NCBI GenBank assembly: GCA_017536625.1
Contig: JAFXGY010000032.1
Span: 28,997-92,996, forward strand
From: Oscillospiraceae bacterium
GTDB lineage: Bacteria > Bacillota > Clostridia > Oscillospirales > Ruminococcaceae
DNA length: 64,000 bases
Reading direction: 5' to 3'
Shown here: positions 40,432 through 49,012 of the stretch, piece after piece
Layout: each line of letters begins with the position of its first letter
Position numbering within the stretch: the first letter of the stretch is position 1
The notes under the pieces: generated by a model
Seen by the model: only the letters and a program-made list of their open reading frames with translations
Database searches by the model: none
What the model was told of the DNA's origin: nothing
Made by a program: the position numbers and the translations under genes

Positions 40432-41646
40432 TCAATCGCATTCGCAGATATAATGCTTTGCAAGTCCGCCTTCGGATGTTTCGCGGTAACGGCTTTTGAT
40501 ATCCTTTCCCGTTTCATACATGGTTTTTACCACGGTATCAAAGGAAATCTTCCTTGTGTGAGTAAGGAAGTTTGCAAGAGAAATGGCGTTTATGGAGCGC
40601 ATTGCCGCGACGGCATTGCGTTCGATACAGGGAATCTGGACAAGCCCGTCGATGGGGTCGCAGGTAAGTCCAAGCATATGTTCCATAGAAACTTCCGCCG
40701 CATATTCGATCTGGTCGAGGCTCATTCCGCAGATTTCCGCAAGAGCCGCCGAAGCCATGCAGCAGGCTGTTCCGATTTCTGCCTGACAGCCGCATTCCGC
40801 ACCGGAAATCGAAGCATTGGTCTTTATAAGATTACCGATGATTCCCCCGGTTGCAAGCCCATGGAGGATATCCCTGTCGGAAATTCCGCGTTTCCTTTGC
40901 CAATAATAAAGCACCGCCGGCATAACCCCAGCTGCGCCGCAGGTAGGCGCAGTTACAACCGTTCCGTTGCTGGCGTTCTGTTCGCCGACTGCAAAGGCAT
41001 AGGAACAGACGATTCTGTTTTCCTTCGTTTCGGCGCTTTCATCCATGTGGTATTGGTTATAAAGATATGCCGCTTTGCGGTGAACTCCAAGCCCGCCCGC
41101 AAGAACGCCTTCGGCTTTAAGACCGTGTTTTATGGTGCTTTTCATCTGGTTCCAGACTTCCTCGAGGTAATCCCAGATATGGGGGCCTTCCATTCGTTCG
41201 ACATATTCCCAGATGCGGATATCGTGTTCCCGGCAATATTCGGCGATTTCGTCGAAGCTGTCTTCATAATAAACTTCCGGCGGTGCCACATATTCCGTTC
41301 CTTCAACAAGGATTTCTCCGCCGCCGATGGAATATACCCTTGCGCTGTCGATTTCCTCACCGTTTTTGAACGCATGAAGGTCCATTGCGTTCGGGTGATA
41401 AAGGGTGCTTTCCTCCGTTTCGAAATCAAAATCGATTTCCGAAGGAACCGGCGCAAAGGTCTGGCGCAAAACCGCATCGGTCATATGCCCTTTGCCGGTT
41501 TTGGCAAGGGAACCATAGAGCGTAACGGTGAAACCGTCCGCTTCCGGATTTTTGCTTTTGAAGAACAATGCCGCTCTTTCCGGTCCGATGGTGTGGGAAC
41601 TGGAAGGACCTCTGCCTATTCTGTAAAGATTGGTTAAACTTTTCAT
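40432..41646 (-). CDS. sdaA: L-serine ammonia-lyase, iron-sulfur type, single chain (404 aa)
   Basis: Deaminates L-serine to pyruvate and ammonia with a [4Fe-4S] cluster. The beta domain (RIGRGPSSSHTIGPERAA at the start) is followed by the alpha domain in one chain, unlike the split SdaAA/SdaAB of many Clostridia. Likely cluster cysteines are in APTCGAAGVMPA, AECGCQAEIGTACCMAS and LTCDPIDGLVQIPCIERN. The length (404) is close to the single-chain type (450). It would feed serine from the peptide diet to pyruvate. It lies 20 bases downstream of the DegV gene and may be read with it. Confidence 0.93.
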   Translation of the reverse strand: MKSLTNLYRIGRGPSSSHTIGPERAALFFKSKNPEADGFTVTLYGSLAKTGKGHMTDAVLRQTFAPVPSEIDFDFETEESTLYHPNAMDLHAFKNGEEIDSARVYSIGGGEILVEGTEYVAPPEVYYEDSFDEIAEYCREHDIRIWEYVERMEGPHIWDYLEEVWNQMKSTIKHGLKAEGVLAGGLGVHRKAAYLYNQYHMDESAETKENRIVCSYAFAVGEQNASNGTVVTAPTCGAAGVMPAVLYYWQRKRGISDRDILHGLATGGIIGNLIKTNASISGAECGCQAEIGTACCMASAALAEICGMSLDQIEYAAEVSMEHMLGLTCDPIDGLVQIPCIERNAVAAMRSINAISLANFLTHTRKISFDTVVKTMYETGKDIKSRYRETSEGGLAKHYICECD

Positions 41647-41666
41647 CGTAACCCTTCTTTTTTTAA

Positions 41667-42521
41667 TTATTTGTTCTCCTTGCGGAAATAAAGAATACCA
41701 AAGGTTCCGGGACCGCAGTGTCCGGTAATGGTACTTCCGGCATTGTTCACAATGATGGTATGGAATTTGTGATGCTTTTTGATTTCCTTTTCGATTTCTT
41801 TAAGGAGCTTTTCATCAACGCCGGTATAGGTGAGGAAGATGATATCGCTTTCGATATTATCGTTGCCTTCAAGTCTGTCTTTTACATATTCGAGAGCGCA
41901 TTTTTCATAAGCGCCTCTGTATTTTTTGCCGACCTTCATGGCACCGTTCACAACTTCGATGCAGGGTTTAAGCTTGAGAAGGTTTGCGCCAAGGGCGGCT
42001 ACGCCGCTGCATCTTCCGCCTTTGTGAAGGAATTCCAGCTGGTTGAGGATGAAGCTTGCATCGACCCTTGTTTTTGCTTCAGAGATTTCTCTTGCAATAA
42101 CTTCAGCGCTTTCGCCTTTTGCGGCAAGTTCCGCCGCAAGAACCACCTGAAGACCGATTCCGGAAGAAAGGTTCGCGGAATCTATGCTCCATACATGACC
42201 GAGTTCGACCGCTGCAATGCAGGCGTTCTGATAGCAGGAGGACATGGTGGAGCTTATGGTGAAGTGGATTACGTCATAGCCTTTTTCGACCCAGTGGGCG
42301 AAAATTTCGGTATATTCCAAAACGGAAACCGCAGAAGTTTTCGGAAGAATTTTATTGTTGTTATAAAAATCAAAAATATCCTGTGCGCAGATGTCAACGC
42401 CATCTTTATAGGTATTTTCGCCGAGAGTTACGGAAAGGGGAATAACCTCTATATCATATTTTTCAAGAAGCTCTTTCGGAAGATCGGCGGTGCTGTCGCT
42501 TATAATTTTAATAGGTCTCAT
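41667..42521 (-). CDS. DegV-family fatty-acid-binding protein (284 aa)
   Basis: FakB-like protein that holds a fatty acid for phosphorylation by FakA. The DegV fold is shown by IISDSTADLPKELLEKYDIEVIPLSV at the start, FTISSTMSSCYQNA (the fatty-acid carboxylate-binding Ser-Thr segment) and FLHKGGRCSG in the middle. The chain has the usual length of about 280. GGAGG is 6 bases upstream of the ATG. No full FakA kinase is in the window, only the 85-residue fragment homologue at 19590-19847. The sdaA gene follows after 20 bases on the same strand. Confidence 0.9.
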   Translation of the reverse strand: MRPIKIISDSTADLPKELLEKYDIEVIPLSVTLGENTYKDGVDICAQDIFDFYNNNKILPKTSAVSVLEYTEIFAHWVEKGYDVIHFTISSTMSSCYQNACIAAVELGHVWSIDSANLSSGIGLQVVLAAELAAKGESAEVIAREISEAKTRVDASFILNQLEFLHKGGRCSGVAALGANLLKLKPCIEVVNGAMKVGKKYRGAYEKCALEYVKDRLEGNDNIESDIIFLTYTGVDEKLLKEIEKEIKKHHKFHTIIVNNAGSTITGHCGPGTFGILYFRKENK

Positions 42522-42623
42522 ATTTTGCCTCCTTTTCTTAAAAGCCTATTACTACAGTTTTATATTATACACTTTTTTTATCAAGCTGAACAGTCCCTTT
42601 TTTATATTTTCCCTCAATTATTC

Positions 42624-42653
42624 TTGAAAAACCATATTGTTTGGGGATATAAT
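42624..42653 (+). promoter_or_regulatory. Promoter of greA
   Basis: TTGAAA (42624-42629), 18-bp spacer, TATAAT (42648-42653), 30 bases before the ATG. Confidence 0.55.
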
Positions 42654-42683
42654 AGCATTATCAAAACGAAAGGCAGAAATAAT

Positions 42684-43187
42684 ATGCACGACGAACTTAC
42701 CGCCAACGATATCAAAAAAATGGAAGAGGAGCTTGAATATCGAAAGCTCGTTCTTCGCCCGCAGATTCTTGATGACGTAAAAACCGCAAGATCTTTCGGC
42801 GATCTTTCCGAAAACTTTGAATATAAAGAAGCAAAACGCGCCAAAGGCCGCAACGACAGCAGAATCCGCTATCTTGAAGCCATGATAAAAACCGCCGTAA
42901 TAATCGACGGAAGCGCCGAAGAAGGCGTTGTGGGACTTTATGACCGGGTTACGGTTTATATCCCCGAAGACGATGAAGAGGAAGTTTACCAAATCGTCAC
43001 GGACGTTCGATATGACGTTTCAGCCGGTTTTATCAGCAAGGAATCCCCTTTCGGAAAAGCGGTATTCGGCAAAAAGCTCGGGGATACCTGCACCGTTAAG
43101 GTAAACGACGATTACAGCTATGACGTAATAATAAAATCCATCGAAAAAATGGAAGATGACGGTTCCGCCCCGCTTGCAAGTTATTGA
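42684..43187 (+). CDS. greA: GreA/GreB-family transcript cleavage factor (167 aa)
   Basis: Binds RNA polymerase and stimulates cleavage of stalled transcripts. The N-terminal coiled coil carries ARSFGDLSENFEYKEAKRAKGRN; the acidic tip pair D-L-S-E-N-x-E-Y is present. The C-terminal FKBP-like domain runs from ~85. The start is ATG 42684 (GAAAGGCAG upstream). Length agrees with GreA (~158). It stands alone; a possible hairpin (AAAAGCCC..GGGCTTTT) at 43194-43222 ends it. Confidence 0.9.
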   Translation: MHDELTANDIKKMEEELEYRKLVLRPQILDDVKTARSFGDLSENFEYKEAKRAKGRNDSRIRYLEAMIKTAVIIDGSAEEGVVGLYDRVTVYIPEDDEEEVYQIVTDVRYDVSAGFISKESPFGKAVFGKKLGDTCTVKVNDDYSYDVIIKSIEKMEDDGSAPLASY

Positions 43188-43193
43188 GATGAA

Positions 43194-43222
43194 AAAAAGC
43201 CCTCTTTCAAAGCGGGCTTTTC
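43194..43222 (+). terminator. Probable terminator of greA
   Basis: AAAAGCCC-tctttcaaagc-GGGCTTTT; short stem and short T run, so only moderate. Confidence 0.5.
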
Positions 43223-43262
43223 AAATGCTTGTTATGCGGAGGAAAAATATTACTCGCAAAAT

Positions 43263-43303
43263 AAAAAATCCGTGCTCAAAATCTGAGCACGGATTTTTCT
43301 TTT
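43263..43303. terminator. Terminator of the flavodoxin gene
   Basis: AAAAATCCGTGCTCA-aaatc-TGAGCACGGATTTTT, symmetrical, touching the stop codon of the gene at 43303-43797. Confidence 0.8.
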
Positions 43304-43797
43304 TATTCTTCTTTGAGCACCGAAGCAAAATTTGTTATGCTTTCGGGAATTATTTTTTCAAAAACCCTGAATGTAGGATCGGTTTTTGCGATTTTTATTA
43401 TGGAATTTACGATAAGCTTATCCATTCCCTTGATTTTGTCCTTCGGAAGTTCTCCGCCGAAGCAATCGATTATGGCGGCGTGATCCATAAATTCTTCGCT
43501 GAAGTTTTTTTCGATGGCTTCGGAAACTTTATCCGCAAGGCAGCAGCAAAGGAAAAGCCCGAACTTCATTCCGAAAAGCTCCTCTTTATGCTTATTGAGA
43601 AAAGCCGAAATTTTTTTATCCATCATTCCCATGCGGACATAGGAACCGATTACCACACATTCATAATCCGAAACCGCGGGAATATTTTCCGTAATCTCGA
43701 AAAGGTCGCAGCTGTCTGCGCCGATATTCGCCGCAAGAAGCGCTGCGCATTTTTTTGTTGTGCCCGTTTTTGTGGAATAAATTATAAGCGTTTTCAA
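43303..43797 (-). CDS. Flavodoxin-domain protein (164 aa)
   Basis: Opens KTLIIYSTKTGTTKKCAALLA, the FMN phosphate-binding loop (S-T-K-T-G-T-T). VVIGSYVRMGMMDKKI forms the second FMN loop; this pattern is of the HemG/flavodoxin_5 type, electron carriers or protoporphyrinogen oxidase relatives. I set the start at TTG 43797 because GGCGG lies 8 bases upstream and the loop must begin the protein; reading further upstream enters a non-conserved region that includes a repeat. The partner is unknown. Upstream to 43867 there is no other gene. Confidence 0.78.
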   Translation of the reverse strand: MKTLIIYSTKTGTTKKCAALLAANIGADSCDLFEITENIPAVSDYECVVIGSYVRMGMMDKKISAFLNKHKEELFGMKFGLFLCCCLADKVSEAIEKNFSEEFMDHAAIIDCFGGELPKDKIKGMDKLIVNSIIKIAKTDPTFRVFEKIIPESITNFASVLKEE

Positions 43798-43867
43798 GAA
43801 AAAATCCGCCGCCTTTCGGATATGTATATGAATAATAATATCACATATCATTCCATATTGCAAAGAT

Positions 43868-44057
43868 AAATTATTGTTTAGCAAAAGAACCTCCCTTGTC
43901 AAAGGGAGGGGGACCATCGCCATTTTGGCGATGGTGGAGGGATTCATAATAAAAATATTTGTGATTAAAGAAAGAATCCCCCAGTCTTTTTTAACCGCAA
44001 GCGGTTAAAAAATCCAGCCCCCTTTAACAAGGGGGCTTAATGAAATAAACAATAATT
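43868..44057. repeat. TIR-hairpin intergenic repeat, copy 5 (class I core, reversed)
   Basis: 190 bp bounded by AAATTATTGTTTA (43868) and TAAACAATAATT (to 44057), oriented like the copy at 3050-3239 and more than 90 percent similar to it by eye. Confidence 0.85.
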
Positions 44058-44068
44058 CTTTTGCCATG

Positions 44069-44102
44069 AAAAAAAGACGCTTCATTCCGAAGCGCCTTTT
44101 TT
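44069..44102 (-). terminator. Terminator of the second sortase gene
   Basis: AAAAGGCGCTTC-ggaat-GAAGCGTCTTTTTTT on the minus strand. Confidence 0.75.
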
Positions 44103-44115
44103 CAATATTCAAATA

Positions 44116-45420
44116 TTATTTTTCTGCGGGTTTCCAGCTTTTGATATAATCCTCAAACTCGTTTTTATAAGTTTTCGGAATGGGAGCATCTTCGTTGATA
44201 ACGAAGCTTGCGTTCTTTGCGATATGCTCGGCTTCCGGATTTTCCACAAGTTTTGCAACGATTGCGAAACGGTAATTGGATCTGGCGTTAAGTCCGTATG
44301 CTACGGTGCAGGTGGAAAGGGTGAGGATTTTATCCTCGGCGGTGACTTCTACGTCGTAATCATAGATGGAACGTCTTTGCATGGCTTCAAGCATTGCCTG
44401 ATATTCATCCTGAGCGGGGCTGGGTTCGATATACCAAAGGGAACCTGCGTTCTTCTTGTTTTTGGGATAATAAGGAGCAAAAGTGCCGTTTTCGGCTTTT
44501 GCGTCATTATAGAAAACAGCAAAAATCTCCCAAACGGTATCTTCCTCCGGAAGGCTGAGATAGATATAAGGAGTTTTTTCGGCGAAGGAAGGATCCTTGA
44601 AGCTGAAAAGCTGGGAGAAAAGAGGACCGGTGGGGTCGTCGTTGGTATAGGAAAGATTGGTGATACCAAGGTCGCTGTGACCGAAGATTACGGTGTTGGT
44701 AGAAAGCTCTTCGGCGGTGTTTCCGCAGACGTTGCGGAAGTGGGTATAATAAGCGCCGTCGATCCAGTAAGTTTGGGAAACTTTTTTGCCGGTGATATCG
44801 CGCTTATCGTAAGGATAGCTTTTATCATAGCTGAAGCATACGCCTGCATCAACATCTTCAAGACCGGGGATATAAAGCCAGCCCATAACGTCGTTATTGA
44901 GGTTAAAGGCTTCGGCATACTGTTCTTTTCTGGTGGGAACTTCGAGTACTTTGTCGCCTTCTTCGGCAGGTTCGCTTTCAGTGCCCTGGCTGGGTTCAAT
45001 TATGATTCCGCTGTTTCCGGATTCGGAAGGGTTCTCGTCATTGGGCGCACAGCTTGTTGCGCAGATAAGGATAACCGCCACAAGAATAACAAGAAGAACC
45101 GCCGCACCGCCGATAACTGCACCGACGGGCAGAGAATTGAGCTTGTTCATAAAACCGCCGGAAGATTTTTTCTTTTCATCCTTCGGGAACTGGATTTCGT
45201 CATCGTTCGGTTTTTTTGCGCGGCTCTTTCCCTTTTCTGCCTTCTGAGCAGGAGCTTCCACATAACGGACTACTTTATGGGGCTTCTGGGATGCGGGAAC
45301 ATCGCCTTCCGGTGCAGGGATACTATCCGCCGCAAAATCCTCATCGCTGATATTTACAGAAAAAGGTTTGCGTTCGGTTTTTTCACCAATGTTTTCAGAA
45401 TTTTTGAATTCTTCGGACAT
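44116..45420 (-). CDS. Class B-type sortase with long cytoplasmic N-terminus (434 aa)
   Basis: Residues 1-90 are charged and look cytoplasmic (KAEKGKSRAKKPNDDE). One membrane helix lies at ~97-118 (VGAVIGGAAVLLVILVAVILICATSC). A Ser/Glu-rich spacer precedes the sortase barrel, which starts near residue 165 with NNDVMGWLYIPG. Catalytic residues are His248 (VIFGHSD), Cys371 (TLSTCT) and Arg in ARSNYRFAIVAKL. Like the sortase at 35735-36649 it has the class B TLSTC. The N-terminal cytoplasmic extension is unusual and might be regulatory. No substrate with a sorting signal is encoded near it. Confidence 0.85.
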   Translation of the reverse strand: MSEEFKNSENIGEKTERKPFSVNISDEDFAADSIPAPEGDVPASQKPHKVVRYVEAPAQKAEKGKSRAKKPNDDEIQFPKDEKKKSSGGFMNKLNSLPVGAVIGGAAVLLVILVAVILICATSCAPNDENPSESGNSGIIIEPSQGTESEPAEEGDKVLEVPTRKEQYAEAFNLNNDVMGWLYIPGLEDVDAGVCFSYDKSYPYDKRDITGKKVSQTYWIDGAYYTHFRNVCGNTAEELSTNTVIFGHSDLGITNLSYTNDDPTGPLFSQLFSFKDPSFAEKTPYIYLSLPEEDTVWEIFAVFYNDAKAENGTFAPYYPKNKKNAGSLWYIEPSPAQDEYQAMLEAMQRRSIYDYDVEVTAEDKILTLSTCTVAYGLNARSNYRFAIVAKLVENPEAEHIAKNASFVINEDAPIPKTYKNEFEDYIKSWKPAEK

Positions 45421-45463
45421 ATTTATATTTCATTCCTTTCTTGGGCAAATCTTCTACAGATAC

Positions 45464-45492
45464 ATAATACCATTAAATCCGTTCAATTACAA
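45464..45492 (-). promoter_or_regulatory. Promoter of the second sortase gene
   Basis: Minus strand TTGTAA (45487-45492), 17-bp spacer, TATTAT (45464-45469). Confidence 0.45.
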
Positions 45493-45690
45493 GTCGCTAT
45501 TTATTAAAAAGCTATTAAATAAGTGTCAATTCCGCCCGATTTTGTTGCATGGATTTATAAAATTCACAAAAAATTTTTCTTTGCGGCAAAAAATGTCTTT
45601 TGCCGCGCTTTTTTCAAAAGGCGTTCATCTTGTTTTCTTTTGTGAAGCGTTATATAATATAGGAAGGGAAACGCAGGCGAGGTGAAAAAT

Positions 45691-46389
45691 ATGACCAACG
45701 CAGATAAATATATACAAAAATTCAAGGAACTGGAATCCGTAGTAAAAAACGCTTTCGGACTTAAGGATTGGGATTCCGTCACAAACTATCTTTCAAAAAA
45801 AGATGAATACCGCCCCTATCGGGAAGAAATCAAATATTGCCAGGAAGTGCGCAACCTTCTTCAGCACAAGCCCAAAATAGATGATGAATATCCAGTTCAG
45901 CCTTCGGACGAAATGATTTCTTTCCTCGAAAAAATCATAGATTCCCTTAAAAACAGAAAAAACTGCAGCGAAATAATGACTCCTCTTTCCAAAGTTTTCT
46001 GCCGGAATATAAACGATAAAATCCGAAAAAGTATTCCGAAAATGAAGGAATGTTCATTCAGCAATATTCCGATTCTGAACGATAACGGTTCCGTCGCAGG
46101 CGTATTCACCACTTTTTCTCTTTTCAATATGATTGCCGACAGAGAAAATTGCGACCTTTCCGAAAGCACTACCTTTGCGGATGTGAAGGAATTCATCGCT
46201 TTCGATTTCCACAAAACAGAAACTTATCGCTTTGTGGAAGAAGATTCCTATGTTGATGAACTGAAAGAGGTTTTTGAAAAAACCTATTCCGGCGGCAAGC
46301 GTCTTTCAATGGTCTTCGTCACAACCAACGGAAAAAAGGACGGAAAGCTCATCGGGATCATCTCCCCCTGGGACGTTTTAGGAAAATAA
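45691..46389 (+). CDS. CBS-domain protein with N-terminal helical domain (232 aa)
   Basis: Residues ~1-90 form an all-helical region (ADKYIQKFKELESVVKNAFG, then YCQEVRNLLQHKP), reminiscent of small HEPN/DUF4145-like or other nucleic-acid-linked helical domains; this part is not certain. Residues ~95-232 contain a CBS pair (CSEIMTPLSKVFCRN, FSNIPILNDNGSVAGVFTTFSLF, LIGIISPWDVL), which normally binds adenine nucleotides and senses energy state. I use ATG 45691 with GAGG 8 bases upstream. It is a single-gene unit with a shared terminator downstream. Confidence 0.75.
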   Translation: MTNADKYIQKFKELESVVKNAFGLKDWDSVTNYLSKKDEYRPYREEIKYCQEVRNLLQHKPKIDDEYPVQPSDEMISFLEKIIDSLKNRKNCSEIMTPLSKVFCRNINDKIRKSIPKMKECSFSNIPILNDNGSVAGVFTTFSLFNMIADRENCDLSESTTFADVKEFIAFDFHKTETYRFVEEDSYVDELKEVFEKTYSGGKRLSMVFVTTNGKKDGKLIGIISPWDVLGK

Positions 46390-46410
46390 ATTTTGTTTGT
46401 TTTTAAGCAG

Positions 46411-46446
46411 AAAAAAATCCCTTCCGGATTTCCGGAAGGGATTTTT
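46411..46446. terminator. Bidirectional terminator between CBS gene and prs
   Basis: AAAAAAATCCCTTCCGG-attt-CCGGAAGGGATTTTT, shared by converging genes. Confidence 0.85.
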
Positions 46447-46462
46447 GAATTTAAACTTTCGA

Positions 46463-47428
46463 TTAAAGGAAAAGCGGAGAAACAGGGCGGTCGCCGTAAA
46501 TTCTTTCGATTGCTTCTGCAAATACGGGAGCAACGGGAAGAATGGTGATTTTTCCGCATTCTGCTTTTTTCTCATCGCTTACGGGAATGGTATCGAGGAG
46601 AACGAGTTCTTCAAGAACGCTGTCCTTGATTCTCTGGATTGCGGGACCGGAAAGAGGTCCGTGGGTTGCGCATGCGGTTACAGATTTTGCTCCACCAACT
46701 TCGATAAGTGCTTTTGCGGCGTTGCAAAGGGTTCCTGCGGTATCTACCATATCGTCAAGAATGATGCATTTTTTGCCTTTTACGTCACCGATGATGTTCA
46801 TAACTTCGGAAACGTTTGCTTTCGGGCGGCGCTTATCGATGATCGCAAGCGGAATATCGAGTTTTTCAGCAAATTTACGGACGCGGTTTACGCTGCCGTG
46901 GTCGGGAGAAACGGCAACATATTCATCTTCATGATGATGAACGATGGGCTGGAAATAGGGAGTAAGTATCGGTGCACCCATAAGGTGATCAACGGGGATA
47001 TCAAAGAATCCCTGGATCTGGGAAGCGTGGAGATCCATGGTAAGAACTCTGTCTGCGCCGGCTGCTTCAAGCATATTTGCAACAACTTTTGCAGAGATCG
47101 GGTCACGGGCTTTTGCTTTTCTGTCCTGACGTGCATAGCCGAAATAAGGCATAACTGCGGTGATTCTTCCTGCGGAAGCACGTTTGAACGCATCGATCAT
47201 GATGATAAGCTCCATAAGGTTATCATTGACGGGGTTGCAGGTGGACTGAACAATGAATACGTCGGAACCACGGACGGATTCCTCAAGGGATACGCTGACT
47301 TCGCCGTCTGCAAAATGGCCGACGGTGCATTTGCCTACGGGAAGACCGAGGCTTTTTGCGATTTCTTCCGCAGCTTTCGGATAAGCGTTGCCGCAGAAAA
47401 TTTTAATGTCTTTGCCGTGAACGTTCAT
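46463..47428 (-). CDS. prs: Ribose-phosphate pyrophosphokinase (321 aa)
   Basis: Makes PRPP from ribose-5-phosphate and ATP for purine, pyrimidine, NAD, His and Trp synthesis. The full class I sequence is present: [25 protein letters not shown] (in part), [20 protein letters not shown] (flexible catalytic loop), [18 protein letters not shown] and the PRPP-binding [14 protein letters not shown]. Length (321) is standard. AGGAGAG lies upstream of the ATG. It follows the glmU homologue by 46 bases on the same strand, the gene order known from Bacillus, so they are probably one transcript. Confidence 0.96.
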   Translation of the reverse strand: MNVHGKDIKIFCGNAYPKAAEEIAKSLGLPVGKCTVGHFADGEVSVSLEESVRGSDVFIVQSTCNPVNDNLMELIIMIDAFKRASAGRITAVMPYFGYARQDRKAKARDPISAKVVANMLEAAGADRVLTMDLHASQIQGFFDIPVDHLMGAPILTPYFQPIVHHHEDEYVAVSPDHGSVNRVRKFAEKLDIPLAIIDKRRPKANVSEVMNIIGDVKGKKCIILDDMVDTAGTLCNAAKALIEVGGAKSVTACATHGPLSGPAIQRIKDSVLEELVLLDTIPVSDEKKAECGKITILPVAPVFAEAIERIYGDRPVSPLFL

Positions 47429-47474
47429 TTTTTAATCTCTCCTAAATTTTTTATTTTAAATTTGCTGATTAACT

Positions 47475-48761
47475 TTATTTAATTTTGATTGCGTCGTGCT
47501 TTTTGACCCAATCTTCAACGTTTACCTGTTTTGCTCTTCCAACCGCAAGAGCATATTCCGGAACGTCTTTTGTGACGGTGGTTCCGGCGGCGGTATATGC
47601 AAAATCTTCAAGTTCCACCGGAGCAACAAGATTTGTGTTGCAGCCAAGGAACGCGTGATTTCCGATTTTGGTGCGGTGCTTATGCTGACCGTCATAGTTT
47701 GCGATGCAGCATCCGCAGCCGAAGTTCACCGCTTCGCCCACATCCGCATCCCCGATATAGGTAAGATGTGCAACGGCCGTTCTTGCGCCGACGTCGGAAT
47801 TTTTGATTTCGACGAAATCCCCGATTTTGCAGCCTTCACGGATAACGCATCCGGGGCGAACCTGGCTCCAGGGTCCAATCTTCACGTTCTTTTCAAGAAC
47901 GGAAGAGCGGATCTGGGTGTTATTCGCTTCGCAGCCGTCGGCAATTTCGCTGTCCTCAATATAGCTGTTCGGGCCGATAACGCAATTTTCGCCGATTTCG
48001 GTTTTTCCTTTTATGATGGTTCCCGGAAGAATCTTCGTGCCCGCTCCGATTTTTACGGAAGGAGCAATGATTATTCCGTCAAGGCAGGTGAATTCGACCC
48101 CCTCATCACAGAGTTTTCTGAAAACAAGGGTTCTTGCGGCGGCGTTTACTGTAAGAAGTCCCGCGCCGTCGTTTCCGCGCATATTGATTTCCTTTTTGCC
48201 CGCAACAAAAGTTCCCGCAACGAGTTTTTCGTCGGAAAGCATCTTCATTGCGCCCATAAGGAAATTTTCGCCGTTTTTATCGTTTTCATCGGAACTTTCA
48301 CAAACTTCGGAAAGGAAATCCTCCTTTGCCCAGAAGGCGCTTGTTCCAAGTTCCTTCATAAAAACTTCTCTTCCGCCGGAAGCGATTATAGTCAGTTTTT
48401 CGCTTTGGCTTTCGTGGCGCAAAAGCGCCGCTTCAAGCACCTTTGCATCGGTAAAAACCGCTTCGGCGCTTATTACAAGGATATTTTTATCTTTCTGTTT
48501 TTCAAGCCATTCTTTTGCGGCACATACCGGGTGTCCGCTTTCGGGTTTTCGGGTAATAATTCTGCTTTCGCCGGCATATTCCCCGATGGCTTCTTCGCCT
48601 TCGTTTATAACATAACATCTTTCGGTTATTCCCGCAAGGTCAAGCGCTTCGTTCACCCAGGAAATAATCGGACGGAAAAGAACCTCGCGCATTGCGGCGG
48701 GGCCGTTATTATGCATAATCTCGCAGCAGGAAGTATATACTATCGCCGCAGCATTTTGCAT
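47475..48761 (-). CDS. glmU: GlmU homologue: intact acetyltransferase half, degenerate uridylyltransferase half (428 aa)
   Basis: Standard GlmU makes glucosamine-1-P acetylation and UDP-GlcNAc from UTP. Here the C-terminal left-handed beta-helix (~residues 215-428) is well kept, with AVAHLTYIGDADVGEAVNFGCG containing catalytic His332 and ANYDGQHKHRTKIGNHAFLGCNTNLVAPVELEDFAYTAAGTTVT (in parts). The N-terminal domain lacks the L-x-x-G-x-G-T-R-M-x-S nucleotide loop; the matching position reads IVYTSCCEIMHNNGP. The uridylyltransferase active site therefore seems lost. I start at 48761 (GGAGGT upstream). Length is shorter than E. coli GlmU (456). It is synteny-conserved beside prs, so it is likely the cell's main copy or one of two. 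Confidence 0.85.
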   Translation of the reverse strand: MQNAAAIVYTSCCEIMHNNGPAAMREVLFRPIISWVNEALDLAGITERCYVINEGEEAIGEYAGESRIITRKPESGHPVCAAKEWLEKQKDKNILVISAEAVFTDAKVLEAALLRHESQSEKLTIIASGGREVFMKELGTSAFWAKEDFLSEVCESSDENDKNGENFLMGAMKMLSDEKLVAGTFVAGKKEINMRGNDGAGLLTVNAAARTLVFRKLCDEGVEFTCLDGIIIAPSVKIGAGTKILPGTIIKGKTEIGENCVIGPNSYIEDSEIADGCEANNTQIRSSVLEKNVKIGPWSQVRPGCVIREGCKIGDFVEIKNSDVGARTAVAHLTYIGDADVGEAVNFGCGCCIANYDGQHKHRTKIGNHAFLGCNTNLVAPVELEDFAYTAAGTTVTKDVPEYALAVGRAKQVNVEDWVKKHDAIKIK

Positions 48762-48798
48762 AGAGCTACCTCCGTTTTTCATCAATTTTCACATATAC

Positions 48799-48827
48799 AT
48801 TATGCCAGTTTTTATTATAATTTGCAA
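48799..48827 (-). promoter_or_regulatory. Promoter of the glmU-prs unit
   Basis: Minus strand TTGCAA (48822-48827), 17-bp spacer, CATAAT (48799-48804). Confidence 0.45.
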
Positions 48828-49012
48828 GTAAAAGCACAAAAAAACGAAATTTTTATTTTTTTTCGTCAAAATCGCAGAATTTTACCAAATTATATAGAAA
48901 ATATCTTGATGTTTTGTTATACTGTATCATGAAGGACAGTGGCCTTGTTTTTTAAGGGACATTGTTTACTTAATAAAGTTATTACTATTGCTAATTGGGA
49001 GGATGCAATTTT

